Shown: positions 30,455 through 41,722, numbered from the stretch's first letter. The stretch is DNA of 64,000 nt from Cladophialophora immunda (GCF_000835495.1 NW_015622545.1:3302777-3366776), one strand, 5' to 3'. Notes: generated by a model not told the origin, from the letters alone. A program made the numbers and translations.

Positions 30455-31858
30455 ATGAAGCTAGTCCAAAGCTTCGCCATAGCATTGCTCCCAGTCTATG
30501 CATCCCTCTCCCATGCTCTCGTCACCGCGGGGGGCAGTGAAAAGCTAGCGCAGCAGCATCAGCAACAAGCAATACAGCAGCAGCCGTCTTGGGCTCTAGG
30601 ACCGGACGCTGTCGACCATGGAAAGCTCTCCGATGTGATTGCTGCTTCGCCTTTGTTGTCCCTGCATCGGGCCATCTGCGAAATCGAGTCGATCACGGAC
30701 AATGAAGCCGCGGTGGGGAAACTCCTCGTTTCAGTACTTGAAGCGCACAATTTCACGGTGCTTACGCAGAGTGTGCCGCCGCCCGCAGCGGATTCGACGA
30801 GCAACGCGAAGGAGAGATTCAATATCTATGCGTACCCGGATGTTGCGAAGTATGGAGGCTCCGCCCCGGCGTCTGATGCGGAACGCAGCCAGCCCAAAGT
30901 CCTCCTGTCCTCGCACATTGACACGGTCCCGCCACATATCCCGTATTCGCTGTCTCTTCCCAGCGAGGGAGATGAGACTGTTTCCACGACGTCGTTCTCG
31001 CGCAGGGACATACTCATCTCCGGTCGCGGGACGGTCGACGACAAAGCTTGCGTGGCCGTCCAAGTCCAAGCCGCTTTGGACCTGCTCTCGGACCCCGCCG
31101 TGACTACGACCTTCTCCCCTTCTGACATTGCCCTGCTGTTTGTGGTGGGCGAGGAAAAGAGGGGGGACGGGATGCGTCACTTCTCCTCGTCGCAGCTCTA
31201 CAACCACACCCGCGACAACTACAAAGCCATCCTCTTCGGCGAACCTACAGAGGGTAAACTGGCCACCGGCCACAAGGGGATTGAAATGCTTTCTCTCCGC
31301 GCCCGCGGCAAGGCGGCGCATTCCGGCTATCCGTGGCTGGGGAGGAGTGCAAATAGCATGATCTTGCCCGCGCTTGTGGTTCTGGATAAGTTGGGAGATA
31401 CACCCGAGGAGGACGGTGGACTGCCCCGGAGTGACAAGTACGGGAAATCTACGGTGAACGTTGGGTTTATGCAGGGAGGCGTGGCGGGCAATGTTGTTCC
31501 CGAGTTTGCCATGGCCGACGTGACCTTCAGGCTTGCAGGAGGAACCGTCCCAGATGTCCGCAGGATTGTCACGGACGCGGTGCGGAAGGTCGACCCTGAG
31601 GCACTGCTGGACTTGCAGTTCTCCCAAGGATATGGGCCCGTGCCGTTGGACGCGGATGTGGATGGATTCGAGACGATCACTGTGAATTATGGGACGGATG
31701 TGCCGAACCTGGACGTTGCGGAAGGGGTAAAGAAGTACCTCTATGGGCCTGGGAGCATTCTTGTCGCGCATGGCAAGGATGAGGGGCTGACAGTGGGGGA
31801 TATGGAGGAGGCACTGGAAGGCTACAAGAGGTTGGTGAGGCATGCGTTGAAATTGTAA
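30455..31858 (+). CDS. Secreted M20-family metallopeptidase (carboxypeptidase-like)
   Basis: An intronless 467-residue protein. M20A peptidases are di-zinc exopeptidases that cleave single amino acids or acyl groups. A signal peptide opens it (MKLVQSFAIALLPVYASLSHA), followed by a Gln-rich segment. Metal-site motifs are in order: SHIDTVPP (His, Asp), GRGTVDDKA (bridging Asp), VGEEKRGDG (catalytic Glu pair), FGEPTEGK and the late AHGKDEGLTV with His. A dimerisation domain (KAAHSGYPW) is inserted. Several N-glycosylation sequons (NFT, NHT) support secretion. The start is the first ATG, right before the signal core. Substrate is unknown. Confidence 0.88.
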   Translation: MKLVQSFAIALLPVYASLSHALVTAGGSEKLAQQHQQQAIQQQPSWALGPDAVDHGKLSDVIAASPLLSLHRAICEIESITDNEAAVGKLLVSVLEAHNFTVLTQSVPPPAADSTSNAKERFNIYAYPDVAKYGGSAPASDAERSQPKVLLSSHIDTVPPHIPYSLSLPSEGDETVSTTSFSRRDILISGRGTVDDKACVAVQVQAALDLLSDPAVTTTFSPSDIALLFVVGEEKRGDGMRHFSSSQLYNHTRDNYKAILFGEPTEGKLATGHKGIEMLSLRARGKAAHSGYPWLGRSANSMILPALVVLDKLGDTPEEDGGLPRSDKYGKSTVNVGFMQGGVAGNVVPEFAMADVTFRLAGGTVPDVRRIVTDAVRKVDPEALLDLQFSQGYGPVPLDADVDGFETITVNYGTDVPNLDVAEGVKKYLYGPGSILVAHGKDEGLTVGDMEEALEGYKRLVRHALKL

Positions 31859-32178
31859 ATTCCTACAAGAGTTATTTGAGAGACCTGGGGTCGGGCTTTC
31901 AATGGAAGGTCTGGAAGATCCAAATAGTTGCAGACACAATGATATAACATTTGGGCATATGAGTGCGAAACAGCAAGTAGAGCCTCTCGAGGCGCGAAGC
32001 CAGAAATGCCAAGACCGCACCGCGCCATACCTGATTCGGAGCCCACAATTCGGCAAACTTTCCGCCCTCTTTGGATGCGAAAAGTTGCAACTGCGGCCGG
32101 GAATTTGACACACCCACGAACCTCATTGTCTTGCTTATTCCTCAGTTTCGCTTTCGCCAACGCATCAGACCGTTCAAG
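31859..32178. promoter_or_regulatory. Intergenic, promoter of ribosomal protein eL36
   Basis: A short gap before a ribosomal protein gene. I recognise no ribosomal-protein promoter element by eye. Confidence 0.3.
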
Positions 32179-32939
32179 ATGGCGAAAGAACGCACTGAGA
32201 AGTCCGGCATCATTGTCGGCTTGAACAAGGGCCATGTGAGTTTCTCCTCCCAGGAATCCGAGTGCCTTCCGCCGGGTCCCCTTCCTCCAATCGAAAAATA
32301 TCGCACACGGGTGTTTCCAACAGATGATGAGGAGGATGATGATGGGATGAAGGGCAAATAGAATGCTGGCTTCCTTGCCTCCTTCAGTTTCCGTCCAACC
32401 ATCCCGTCATTACAGCCATCCGCAAACAAGCAAGCAACTAACATGTCTTTTTCTCTTCGCTTTTCTAGAAAGTCACACCCATCGACAACAAGCCTCGAAT
32501 CTCCCGGCGCAAGGGCTCGCTCAGCAAACGCACCGCCTTCGTCCGCGAAATCGTCAAGGAAGTCGCCGGCCTGGCACCGTACGAGCGCCGCGTGATCGAA
32601 TTGTTGAGGAACAGCAAGGACAAGCGTGCGAGAAAGCTGGCCAAGAAGAGGGTACGTTTCGACATACAATACAATCCCCGCTAATCGCTCCGCATACACA
32701 TACTCCTCTCTCGCCCTTTGCCTCTCGCCTTGGAATCTAGTCTTGCGCTACGGTTCCACTGATCAGAGCGTTGGGCGGGAAGCAGTGTGAAAAGCGAGGA
32801 TGAAATTAAATAAAACGTTACTCGAAAGAGACTAACATCTTGCGTCATCAAATAGCTCGGTACATTCGGCCGTGCGAAGAGAAAGGTCGACGAGTTGCAG
32901 CGCGTCATTGCCGAGGCCAGAAGAACTGGTGCCCATTAA
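32179..32939 (+). CDS. rpl36: 60S ribosomal protein eL36
   Basis: Exons are 32179-32235, 32469-32651 and 32856-32939, all phase 0; 107 residues against a usual length near 100-105. The protein is a component of the large ribosomal subunit. Signatures are [45 protein letters not shown] and [19 protein letters not shown]. The two introns (233 and 204 bp) are the longest found in the window, as is common for ribosomal protein genes. Confidence 0.96.
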
Positions 32940-33696
32940 ACATCGCCAAAAATCTCTACCCCGGCTTTACGATTGGGCATTGCTTTTGACGATGGAGATG
33001 GAGATGGGAGAGGCATGAGGTGATTGAGTGGAGCTGAACGGGAACGGGCTTGAGACAAAAAGCTCTCGAACCTGCAGGGGGGAGACCATGAGGTGGTTTT
33101 CTTGAACCTTCGCGACAGTCAAGTTGAAGCGAAGAATGATACTGGGGAGGTGGGCGAGCAAAAAGCATCTTGTGGCGCTGCTGTTTAAACATGGAAACCT
33201 GTCCCTCGGGCCTGGCTGGCTAGCCAGCTAGCAAGGTCAAGGTGCAAGACCCTGGAACGACTTGCGGGTGGACGACATCTTGAGCTTGGAGCAGAATACG
33301 AAAAAAGGAAAGTACACTCTCCGGGGAATGGGCAGGAAAATTGCTCGCTTTGTCGTGTTGTTTACGCTCAGCAGAGAAAAGTGGCCCTGCCTGGCTTGCT
33401 TGCTACGTTCTTTGTAGGGCTGCTGCGGGCAACCGTGTCTCAGCAACGACCAACACCAGCGAGAACAATGAAACCAATGAACTGAACCAACGCCTGAAAA
33501 CCCCATCCTTGTCCTCGTCGTGAACACCAGCAACCTGTTGGCGTACTTATTGGCTCGCCTATTCGTTGATATCTATCTGTATACAGAGGCTACTTGGAGA
33601 CCCGCCCCCCGGTTTCCGACCCATGTTACGCTCCCTCCGGTCACATTCTCTCCCACATTGAAGCAGGCCATTGCATTCGAGATTTCTCCTTCTTTT
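32940..33696. other. Intergenic between convergent eL36 and Rad60-like genes
   Basis: Contains the two 3' regions. Short open frames here show no family resemblance. Nothing else is seen. Confidence 0.4.
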
Positions 33697-35301
33697 TTAA
33701 CGGATACTTACCTCGACTTCATCCTCGTCCTCAAAGCCGACCTCCTCGACCGTGCTCTCCGCGTCCAGCCTCTCGCCGTCGAAGATCAGCCACGGCGTCT
33801 TTGCCTCATCCACCTTCCTCGTCGCCGCATACCCGCGCATGATCTTGCCGATCGTCGTGTGCGGCCGCACCCGCAGCTGCATGGGCTCCAGGTCCTTGCT
33901 GACCAGCCGGATCACGATGGCGCCTTTGTCTCTTTCTGCCGCCGCCGCCGCCGCTGCCGGTGTTTCTGATGCGGCTGCGGCTGCGTTTGCGGCGTCCTCG
34001 TCCTCCTGCTCTTCCGGGTCTCCGTCCTCGTCTTCTCCGTCGGCGGCGGCCGTAGAGGAGATTTGCGGTCGCTGTCGTTGTTGACGACGCTCCTTGTCGC
34101 GCAGCCTCTGCTCGTAGATCTCCGGCGTCATGGCTTCGAGCATGATGTTTCCTCCGCTCGGATCCTTGGTGCTGCTAGAGTCGTATCCATCATCATCACC
34201 ACCACCACCACCATCCTCATCCCCATCCTCGATGCCCAGGCTGAGACTTCGCGGCCGCTGCTGCTGGCGATGGTAATCCTTCTTTAAGCCGCGGATGATG
34301 CCGCGCATCGTCGTCGAGTCGAACAGTCTCGTCCCTTTCCAGGTGAAGAAGACCTGCCTGGTGACGGATTCTTCGAGGTCGAATTTCCGGCACCAGAACT
34401 CCTTGACCTGTTTCAGGGACTGCGATGCCTTGCGCCTGACGATCAGCGATTTGGCGCCCGGGATGTCGGACTGGATCAGAATCTTGACTTCTGGGTCGTT
34501 CTCTTGGTCCGGGTTCGGCGTCCGTCTGGCTGATGCCACGCCGAAGTCTTGGATCGAGTTGGACGAGGCTGGCCGACTGTCACGCTGTGCTCGCACCACG
34601 GAGGGCGACCTTGGATCGGCGGTTTCCAGGGCTATCGAAGATCCTCTATCAGGCGGTGTGCTGGACCTCTGAACCGTTTGGCCGTCCTGCCGCTGCAGTC
34701 GCGCCTTTTCACGGGCCTTCTGCTTGAGGAGGCGTAGGTATTCGTCCTCCTCTTCCGAGTCCCTTTCGTCCAAAACCTCATCCGCCTTTGATTTTCTGGG
34801 ACTCATGACCAGATCGTCGTCCTCGGTCTCTTCTTCGTCCCCGCCATCGAGAGTTATGGTGGTGTTCTTCACATCAGCCTTACCCCGTGGTGACTGACGT
34901 GTTCTAGTGGATGCATCCAGCCCATCGCTCAAACCCTTGCGTTTCATCGGCGTGCTGCGCGTCACAGGCTTTTCGCGAACCCCATCCTCCTCCTTCTTTT
35001 TCTTCCTGCTGTGCTCCGCCTCGCTGCCCGAAGCACTCTCAACGTCCCGTTCTTCTCCCGGGGATAATCGCCGTCTCTTCAAATCGTGCCTATCATCGCT
35101 CTTTTCCTTGCCACCACCACGGGCTTTGGTCTTTGCGGCCTTCCTCTCCCGTTCCGCCCGCTCCGCTCGCACGATGTCCTCATAGTCGACATTGCGGCCG
35201 AAGATTGACCCGCCGTCGGTTGCCAAAGGCGAATTCGCAGCCGGGGGTGCAATCCATGCCGACTTGCTGAATAGGGGCCGTTTCACGCCGCCGCTAGTCA
35301 T
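33697..35301 (-). CDS. Rad60/NIP45-type protein with SUMO-like domains
   Basis: An intronless 534-residue protein. Rad60/Esc2/NIP45 proteins work with the Smc5/6 complex and SUMO enzymes in DNA repair. The N-terminal 260 residues are charged and disordered, with several basic clusters (KRRR, RKKKK) and an acidic-hydrophobic EEEDEYLRLL segment. A first SUMO-like domain spans about residues 270-338 (VKILIQSDIPGAKSLIVRR, VFFTWKGTRLFD). A second occupies about 458-534 (AIVIRLVSKDL, TTIGKIMRGY, LIFDGERLDAESTVEEVG). The linker encodes Gly/Asp and Ala runs. A GTAAGT near the stop (EVEVSIR) is read through because EVxIR is the usual family end. Confidence 0.85.
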   Translation of the reverse strand: MTSGGVKRPLFSKSAWIAPPAANSPLATDGGSIFGRNVDYEDIVRAERAERERKAAKTKARGGGKEKSDDRHDLKRRRLSPGEERDVESASGSEAEHSRKKKKEEDGVREKPVTRSTPMKRKGLSDGLDASTRTRQSPRGKADVKNTTITLDGGDEEETEDDDLVMSPRKSKADEVLDERDSEEEDEYLRLLKQKAREKARLQRQDGQTVQRSSTPPDRGSSIALETADPRSPSVVRAQRDSRPASSNSIQDFGVASARRTPNPDQENDPEVKILIQSDIPGAKSLIVRRKASQSLKQVKEFWCRKFDLEESVTRQVFFTWKGTRLFDSTTMRGIIRGLKKDYHRQQQRPRSLSLGIEDGDEDGGGGGDDDGYDSSSTKDPSGGNIMLEAMTPEIYEQRLRDKERRQQRQRPQISSTAAADGEDEDGDPEEQEDEDAANAAAAASETPAAAAAAAERDKGAIVIRLVSKDLEPMQLRVRPHTTIGKIMRGYAATRKVDEAKTPWLIFDGERLDAESTVEEVGFEDEDEVEVSIR

Positions 35302-36527
35302 GCTTAGGAGGAGGAGGAGGAGGAGGAGGAGGATGAGGAGGCTCGAGAAATCCCTTTATCGTCCGGAAGCACTCTCTGGCGCGATCGCGGGGAGTGGGAA
35401 AAATAAATGGGAATCTTCGAGGCGAGCGTTTTCGGGGGTCGCGCGGGGCAGCCTTGTCTGCAAAACAGTAGCGACTGCTGTCTGTACGCTTAACTATATT
35501 CGGCAAAGCCCAGCCTTGCTCCTGTAATGCTCGCTCATTGCGTTTTGTCCAGAGGAAAACAGACAGCCTGATAAGAGCCAAAGAGCTCCTACTTCGTGCA
35601 AGGGTGATGAGATAACTATGCCCATCAGCGAGTGTCGCAATCCAGCTGGCACCGAATATCTCCGGACTCAAGCCGGCCTTGGTCTATTTTCTAGGAGACC
35701 CGCTTTGGGTCTGTTCTACGTAGTATCCAAGGGCTATTCTATGTCCATTCCCCCATCTGTGAGTGCACCGGACCAAGGAGCTGGCATCCTTGGTCATCCG
35801 ATTGTTCGCTGTCGCTAGCTTCAGGTTCCAAGCCCGCATCGTCTTCAAGGTCCAGCGTCGGGACAGCTATCATATTGCTCTGAAACTGTACCTCGTGATT
35901 GAAGGCTCTCGACACGCTCCACATCTCGCTTTGCTCTCGTCCTCGTGCATTTTTGGATAACAAGGTCTTCATGCGGTCCCTGAGGCAGGTCCAGGTGCTC
36001 GAAAACTCGTGGATGTTCGCCCTCTTCTTCGGCACTCAATGGGGCGCAGCCAGCGTCACAGGTGTATTTACCTGGATCGAAAGCCGCCACCACCACCACT
36101 ACTCAGTATCAGGGGCTGTGGCGAGCTCTCTCGGTCAAGGGCTCCCCCTTCTTTCCCCAACCTTGGTTGCGTTGTATCAGGATTGATCCTCAGCCTCGCA
36201 AGGCTGGACTGAGTGCATCTTGGGACGAATGACGTATGCGGGGTTGTGGATTGGATGCCATTCCACCGAGCAACTTCCTGGGGAAACCACTTGATGATGT
36301 TGATCAAAACCCAATCATAAAACACCTTCCCCAAGTTGATTGCATCTCCTCCGCCAGTCGCCCATCTCGCCTGAGGATGATGTGGCTCTCTCCACCGGGA
36401 AGCCTCCGTGGAGTGCCTGGAGGCGTAATCCCCCTCCGACCTCGATAGTCGAACGATCTTCGCACATAATCTGCTGCCCGCTTTCTCTTACCATACTTCA
36501 AAGCTTTGCTAGGGGACAACGGACGCA
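35302..36527. other. Intergenic between divergent Rad60-like and monooxygenase genes
   Basis: A GGA-triplet run (35305-35333) lies just upstream of the Rad60-like start. The rest contains only short unsupported open frames and must hold two promoters. Confidence 0.4.
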
Positions 36528-37844
36528 ATGGCAGGGTCACAGCCAAACGGCACATACACCGCCGCGGGCCGCAGACCCAGGCACATCATCATCGTAGGCG
36601 GTTCGCTCGGAGGCCTCTTCACGGGCGTGGCACTCAAGCAGCATGGCTATGACACGACAATCCTGGAGCGCAACCCGACCAATCTACTAGAGAACCAAGG
36701 CGCTGGTATTGTCGCGGGCGGCGATACCCTCGCCTTCTTCGAGCGTTACGACCGCTGCAAGCGGCCCGTGGCTGTGACATCCCAGAAGCGAATGTACCTT
36801 GACCAGTCGGGCGAGGTCGTCCACGAGGAGGTCATGAAGCAGACCATGACAAGTTGGGACTTGTGCTATTACATGCTCCGCGCCAACTATGACCACCAGC
36901 AGAGCGGGTACTGCAAGGTGCCCGGACCCCAGCCCGGCGACGGCAAGATCGATTATAGGTACGGCTGTACAGTGACGGGTTTTCAGGAAGAAGGCGATCA
37001 AATAAGGGTGTTTTACGACAAGACCGACGGCGGAAAGGAGTCTGTCGTGGGGGACATGCTCGTCGGCGCGGATGGGCCGAGTTCGAGCGTCCGGAAGATA
37101 TTGTGTCCCGAAGTCGAGCGAAAATATGCGGGTTACTGCGTGATAAGGGGCACAGTGCCTGAGAACGAAGCGTCTGAGGAAGCCAGGAAGGCGTTCGTGG
37201 AGAGGTTCACTTTCTTCCACGCTCCAGGAATACAAAACCTAACTTACACCATACCTGGGATTGACGGCGCAATGGAGCCAGGAAAGCGGCTGCTGAATTT
37301 CGTCTGGTACACGAACTTTCCTGAAGGCGAGGAGGAGCTTGAAAAGGTCATGACCGATAAGGATGGTAAGAGGAGGCGACTGACCATCCCGCCCGGGACG
37401 ATGCGACCAGAGGCTTGGGAGATGGTCAAACAACGTGGGCGAGACCGTCTCCCACCGCAGATGTCCGAAATGGTCGAGAAGACCAAGCAGCCCTTTGTGC
37501 AGTGCATCACTGACGTGATCACCCCCACCAATGACTTCTACGGTGGTAAGGTTGTGCTTATTGGAGATGCACTCGCCGGGTTCAGGCCGCACACAGTCGC
37601 TAGCACAAGCCAAGCGGCGTTCGACGTCCTCATGCTGGTAGAGTATCTTGAGACGGGCGATCATGCGGAGTTCGTGCGAAGGACCATGGAGTATGCACGC
37701 TTGATCCAGAAAAGGGGTATGAACATTGGGGACAGAAGCCAGTTCGAGAAGCTCCCGTTGAGAGAATACGTCGAGGACCGGAATATGATGTCGATAAAGA
37801 GGGAAGACCTGGAATTCCCGGAATGGACGCAAGTTAGAGTATAG
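36528..37844 (+). CDS. FAD-dependent aromatic monooxygenase (dihydroxypyridine-hydroxylase-like)
   Basis: An intronless 438-residue group A flavoprotein hydroxylase. The dinucleotide-binding motif is IVGGSLGGLFTG (residues 22-33). The QGAGIVAGG segment is typical of the 2,6-dihydroxypyridine 3-hydroxylase-like subgroup. VGADGPSSSVR corresponds to the DG motif, and VLIGDALAGFRPH near residue 343 to the GD motif that binds the FAD ribityl chain. Such enzymes hydroxylate (hetero)aromatics with NAD(P)H and O2. No membrane or signal segment is visible. The neighbours give no pathway, so the substrate is open. Confidence 0.85.
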   Translation: MAGSQPNGTYTAAGRRPRHIIIVGGSLGGLFTGVALKQHGYDTTILERNPTNLLENQGAGIVAGGDTLAFFERYDRCKRPVAVTSQKRMYLDQSGEVVHEEVMKQTMTSWDLCYYMLRANYDHQQSGYCKVPGPQPGDGKIDYRYGCTVTGFQEEGDQIRVFYDKTDGGKESVVGDMLVGADGPSSSVRKILCPEVERKYAGYCVIRGTVPENEASEEARKAFVERFTFFHAPGIQNLTYTIPGIDGAMEPGKRLLNFVWYTNFPEGEEELEKVMTDKDGKRRRLTIPPGTMRPEAWEMVKQRGRDRLPPQMSEMVEKTKQPFVQCITDVITPTNDFYGGKVVLIGDALAGFRPHTVASTSQAAFDVLMLVEYLETGDHAEFVRRTMEYARLIQKRGMNIGDRSQFEKLPLREYVEDRNMMSIKREDLEFPEWTQVRV

Positions 37845-38046
37845 CTTTGCTCATTAGAGGCAGATGTTGAGCCTAAGGAGGGACATTGACGACTCAACAC
37901 AGACGTGTGGTAGATTTGTTAACTCTCACGTTCGGGAAGCAATGTTAAGCACAAGATATCATTGAAAGTTCGACTCGCCAGCGTTGACACCAGCTGCCTA
38001 CCTGCTCTCGTCATGATATCGGATTTTGGGGTAGCAAGCTGGTGAC

Positions 38047-38805
38047 TCAGCTTCGTGGCCGTAGTCCAGAACGACGAGGCTGTCTAGGTTCAGTCGTTGG
38101 TTCAGACTTCGTGATTGACACGTCTTCGGCGGCGGCCAGCGTTGTTCTCTCTGTGGATTTCTTCGCGACCTTCGTCTTCACGTCCCGCTTGTTCTGGGTT
38201 AGGGTCGGAGCCCTTGCAGCCCTGCCTGGCACATTCCCACCAGCAAGCATCTGGACGATTGCTTCGATCCGTTTAGCCCGATTTTGAGGCGAAGCTGTTT
38301 GCACGCGCCAGAGTACAGCATACCGCTCTGTCTTGCCCAGGCCTTCGAAGAATGACGACGCCACAGGCACGGCAGCGAGGGCGGCGGCAAGATCGTCCGA
38401 CAAAGCCATCGTCGCCGGTCCGTCGTACGCACGCTCCCAACGGCCGTCCGCTTTGGCGGTGTCGACCGCGGCAATACCTGCCGGACGCATTCTGCCTTCC
38501 TGGTCCAACCTCGCCACTGTGTTCACATTCTTCCGGGACCAGACACTCTTCGACCGGCGCGGCGTGTATCGGACCAACCACCAGTCCTCATCGACGCCGT
38601 TGGCTCGACCGTCGATCCATCCAAAACACAGCGCGACCTCGACCGCCTCGGCAGCCGAGATGGACGGCACGCCCGCCGATTTCTTTGCAAGCTTAAGGTA
38701 GCATCCGGGCGCGGTCGTGTGCTCGCGGTCAAGGAAAGCCTCAAAATGTTGGGCGCCGGGAAAAGTGTGAATGGGCAGGTCGGTGGGGAGTGGCTTAGAT
38801 GACAT
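38047..38805 (-). CDS. YdeI/OmpD-associated-family protein
   Basis: An intronless 252-residue protein. The first 190 residues match the bacterial YdeI/OmpD-associated (bacteriocin-protection-like) family. Visible are FEAFLDREH, PGCYLKLAKK, EAVEVALCFGWIDGR, YTPRRSKSVWSRKNV and a late FEGLGKTERYAVLWRV helix. Fungi hold many homologs; biochemical role is unknown. The C-terminal 60 residues are Lys/Arg/Thr-rich and look like a eukaryotic addition, perhaps for nuclear targeting. The first true ATG is at 38805. Bacterial ancestry is an inference. Confidence 0.82.
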   Translation of the reverse strand: MSSKPLPTDLPIHTFPGAQHFEAFLDREHTTAPGCYLKLAKKSAGVPSISAAEAVEVALCFGWIDGRANGVDEDWWLVRYTPRRSKSVWSRKNVNTVARLDQEGRMRPAGIAAVDTAKADGRWERAYDGPATMALSDDLAAALAAVPVASSFFEGLGKTERYAVLWRVQTASPQNRAKRIEAIVQMLAGGNVPGRAARAPTLTQNKRDVKTKVAKKSTERTTLAAAEDVSITKSEPTTEPRQPRRSGLRPRS

Positions 38806-39770
38806 GATAGAACCCCAATGCTGAGCAACAGGGGATTTTTGTCGGGCCTTCAAGTCGCAGGGCGTCAGAATCCTCTCTGAGATGTGACAACCAAAGGATC
38901 ACAGTGTCGCTGCGACCCGGACGAAAGAGCGTGGATGAACGGTTGCAAGCATATACCGAGCTCCAGGACGCGTTTTCTGAGGCTTCAATTCGTCCAGATA
39001 GCCAAAAACAGCATTATCCACGAGATACGACGCGTATTTTGCTGCGCCATGTCCAAATACGAAACTGATCCTGTGCATATGGACTTGGTCGTGAAGCGAA
39101 TGAAGCTCTACAGCGGGGGAACCTGCTCGGCGCCAAGACAAGGTAAAGTCACGTCGAGTTCACCCTCCTTCGGGACGGGGGTGATGCCGCCCTGTGCTCA
39201 CCCCGGTCGTGCGCGAGCCAGAGTTACCACCAAAATGAGGCAGTTTTTGGGGGCTGAGACCTTTCCATCTCTGCCTGTCGGCCACGCCTCGCTACCACCA
39301 TACCATCACTGAACCGTTTATGACACTCGCCTTTCCAGCCTTTTCCCTAATCCATCATTGTCACGAGCTGATACAGGAAGGACAAAAGCTGCAAGATGCG
39401 AGATTGTCGCTATCTGTACATAAGCGAGATGTCGTTGGCCAGTTGCCGATCACCCTCTGCCCACCTCCAGATTCTCGGAGGCTTCCAGCGTTTTATTGCT
39501 GCGACTCTGGACTTGACCTGGTTAGCCGATAGCCTGCAGAATACGAGGCAGTGTCTCAAACCTTGTTCCAGTCGCTTAAGTCGGGACAGCATGCCTCATG
39601 TAACGGAGCGAAAGCTGGGCAGACGCCTTCTGCTGTTAGGCTGAACAAGTGACTATGCTGGCCTCCGGAATAATCAGCTTGCAGCAGCTAGTGTGCTTTC
39701 AGAAGCCCATCGGCGGCTCTAGAGCTCAGACTCGGCACGAAAGCTGCTCAGCCTAATCGCGCATGAGTAT
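38806..39770. other. Intergenic with one copy of a dispersed short repeat
   Basis: Between divergent genes. It carries the 19-bp repeat at 39182-39200 that recurs exactly at 53929-53947. No coding feature is supported. Confidence 0.4.
39182..39200 (+). repeat. Dispersed repeat block, copy A (19 bp)
   Basis: The 19 bases TGATGCCGCCCTGTGCTCA are identical to 53929-53947. An exact 19-mer match by chance in 64 kb is unlikely, so I read it as a relic of a dispersed element. Confidence 0.55.
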
Positions 39771-41722
39771 ATGACAAAGTGTGCTGCCCTTGAGGGACTG
39801 CACCATTCCTGGCAGCCTTTTCTATCATTGTTCAATATGCATCGAAAACCTGTGCCCGCCAGACCAGCAGCTGTCTTCGGGCCTGACACTGCAATTACAG
39901 GCTCTCTGAACAGCTCCAGTGTTGCAACGAGTACTCCGCCCGTTGTCAAAGATGACCGTCCGCAATCCAAAACGGCCAGTCCCGAGCTTCGCGGGCCGAT
40001 ATGGCGTACCCGTGCTACTATCACGATGTGTCTCGCCCTTGCGGCTGGTACACTGCTTGCGACCGCCCATCACCTTGTTTATGCATACTACAGTGGGAGA
40101 GCCGTTCAGAATTCCATTGGCCAGCAATGGATCAACCGCATAGGCACGGCGTTTGCATTTCTGGTCAAAACTGCTCTGGTTATTGCTGTGGGCTCAGCCT
40201 ATGTTCAGAGACAATGGTATAAACTTGGGACGAGGTCTTATCGCATCGCACAGGTCGACGTGCTGTTCGGCGTGCTTGGTGACGCAACACTATTTCTGTC
40301 AGGACTATGGTTCGAAAATGGTCTTTTGGGCCTCCTTGCTCTATCTTGCTGGTGAGTGCACCTTGATCATTCACTATTTTCTCAACTTCTAACAATAGCA
40401 GGCTCCTACCATTTGCTGCGATTGTTACCCCAGGAACTCTGACTGTGGATCTAACTCCACAAGTGGATATGCATCCAGTTCAGGTTGCGCAACATCAATT
40501 CAACTACTCAACGTACGCCATTACGCAAAGCATAGGGAACACGTATCATAGCGCCAGCACCGAAGTCAGCCGTATCGCGATCGCCACCGCAACATCAGGA
40601 CAGGTTCTATCAATCCCAAGTCACTACCAGAACGAGTCATATACTCTTAATTTCTTCGGCCCTGCTGTCGACTGTTTCCGTAACAGCACGATTCTGTCAC
40701 AGATGGAGAATTCGTGGGCCACGAACGGGACAATGAACGAAAACAAACTTGTGTTTGCGTCGTGGGTACCGAGCGATGAAGCGCATGCGGGACCGCCATG
40801 GGATTTCGAGTCGAATGAGGCTTATGAGACAGTCGATAACACAAACAATATGGGCGGCGTAGCTCCTGATTATCTGACACCAACGTTCCCTTTACGTCTC
40901 TTCCTCTTCGCCAGCGACGGTCTGAGACCAGAAAGCACCACTGAGAGTGTCACTGAATGTGTTCTTCACAACGCTTCATACACTGTCGATTTCGACTTCA
41001 CCTGGCCCAATCAGGATGTTCGACTACGGCAGCTAGCGCTCAAGGAAACGATTATTACCGATGATGATCAGGACCTGATGAGCGTCGCAGGAAGTTACGT
41101 TTTGTCCTACAGCGACCCGTACCTATCGAACCGACGACTCTCATATAAAGCAATCATGGACGCCTTTGGATCTATATTCGTGGGTGAAGCCACCTACTCT
41201 CATTACGGTGTTACCATACCCAGCGGAGGAAGCCGTTACTCGCAAACAGCCGTCGACTGGACGAACTCTGAGACTATACAACGATCGCTCGAAGGTCTGT
41301 TCCACAACATCACTCTCGGTTTACTGAGCTCGAAGCAGCTTGTCATGAACGATACCGTGGCGCCCTTCGTGAACGTCTCCGTCACAACATATCCGAACAA
41401 GTATACCTACGACGCCTTCGATCTCTGGTTGTCCTATGGTATTGCCATCGGCGTGACACTGCTCTGTGTCGCCTTTGGACTCGAGGCCATTGTTCGAAAC
41501 CAGGCGACGTATAGTAATCGCTTCTCAACCATTTTGAGGACGACCAGAAATTCAGCATTTGACGATCTGGTCGGCGAGAACGATGACGGATCTGATCCGT
41601 TGCCAACAAGTATTGGAGAAGCGATATTGTTACACGAGGCAAACAGGCAGAGACAGGGTAGAGAGAAGAAATCTACCGGCACGAAGAGTCCACAGTTTGT
41701 GGAGGAACGACTGCTGCCGTAG
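39771..41722 (+). CDS. Fungal multipass membrane protein of unknown function
   Basis: Exons are 39771-40351 and 40402-41722 with a 50-bp intron; 633 residues. A second ATG at 39837 (MHRKPVP) may be the true start, because a three-codon upstream frame overlaps the first ATG. The layout is that of a common ascomycete family: N-terminal spans (TITMCLALAAGTLLATAHHLV, AFAFLVKTALVIAVGSA, GLLGLLALSCWLLPFAAIV), a long extracellular domain with many Asn-X-Ser/Thr sequons, a single late span (WLSYGIAIGVTLLCVAFGLEAI), then a cytosolic tail. Databases sometimes label this family formylmethionine deformylase-like, without biochemical basis. I propose only a glycosylated plasma or endomembrane protein. Confidence 0.75.

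Noticed and set aside
30731..32113. A 460-codon open frame antisense to the M20 peptidase gene
   Set aside because: It mirrors the GC-rich codons of the peptidase, whose motifs and signal peptide are clear. The antisense protein has no family resemblance.
33690..33720. GTAAGT donor at the end of the Rad60-like gene suggesting another exon
   Set aside because: Reading through gives EVEVSIR and a stop, the normal end of the second SUMO-like domain. Downstream acceptors give no better ending.
33520..33969. A plus-strand open frame of 149 codons overlapping the Rad60-like gene
   Set aside because: It is antisense to a well-supported coding domain and its translation is low-complexity Arg/Leu-rich sequence.
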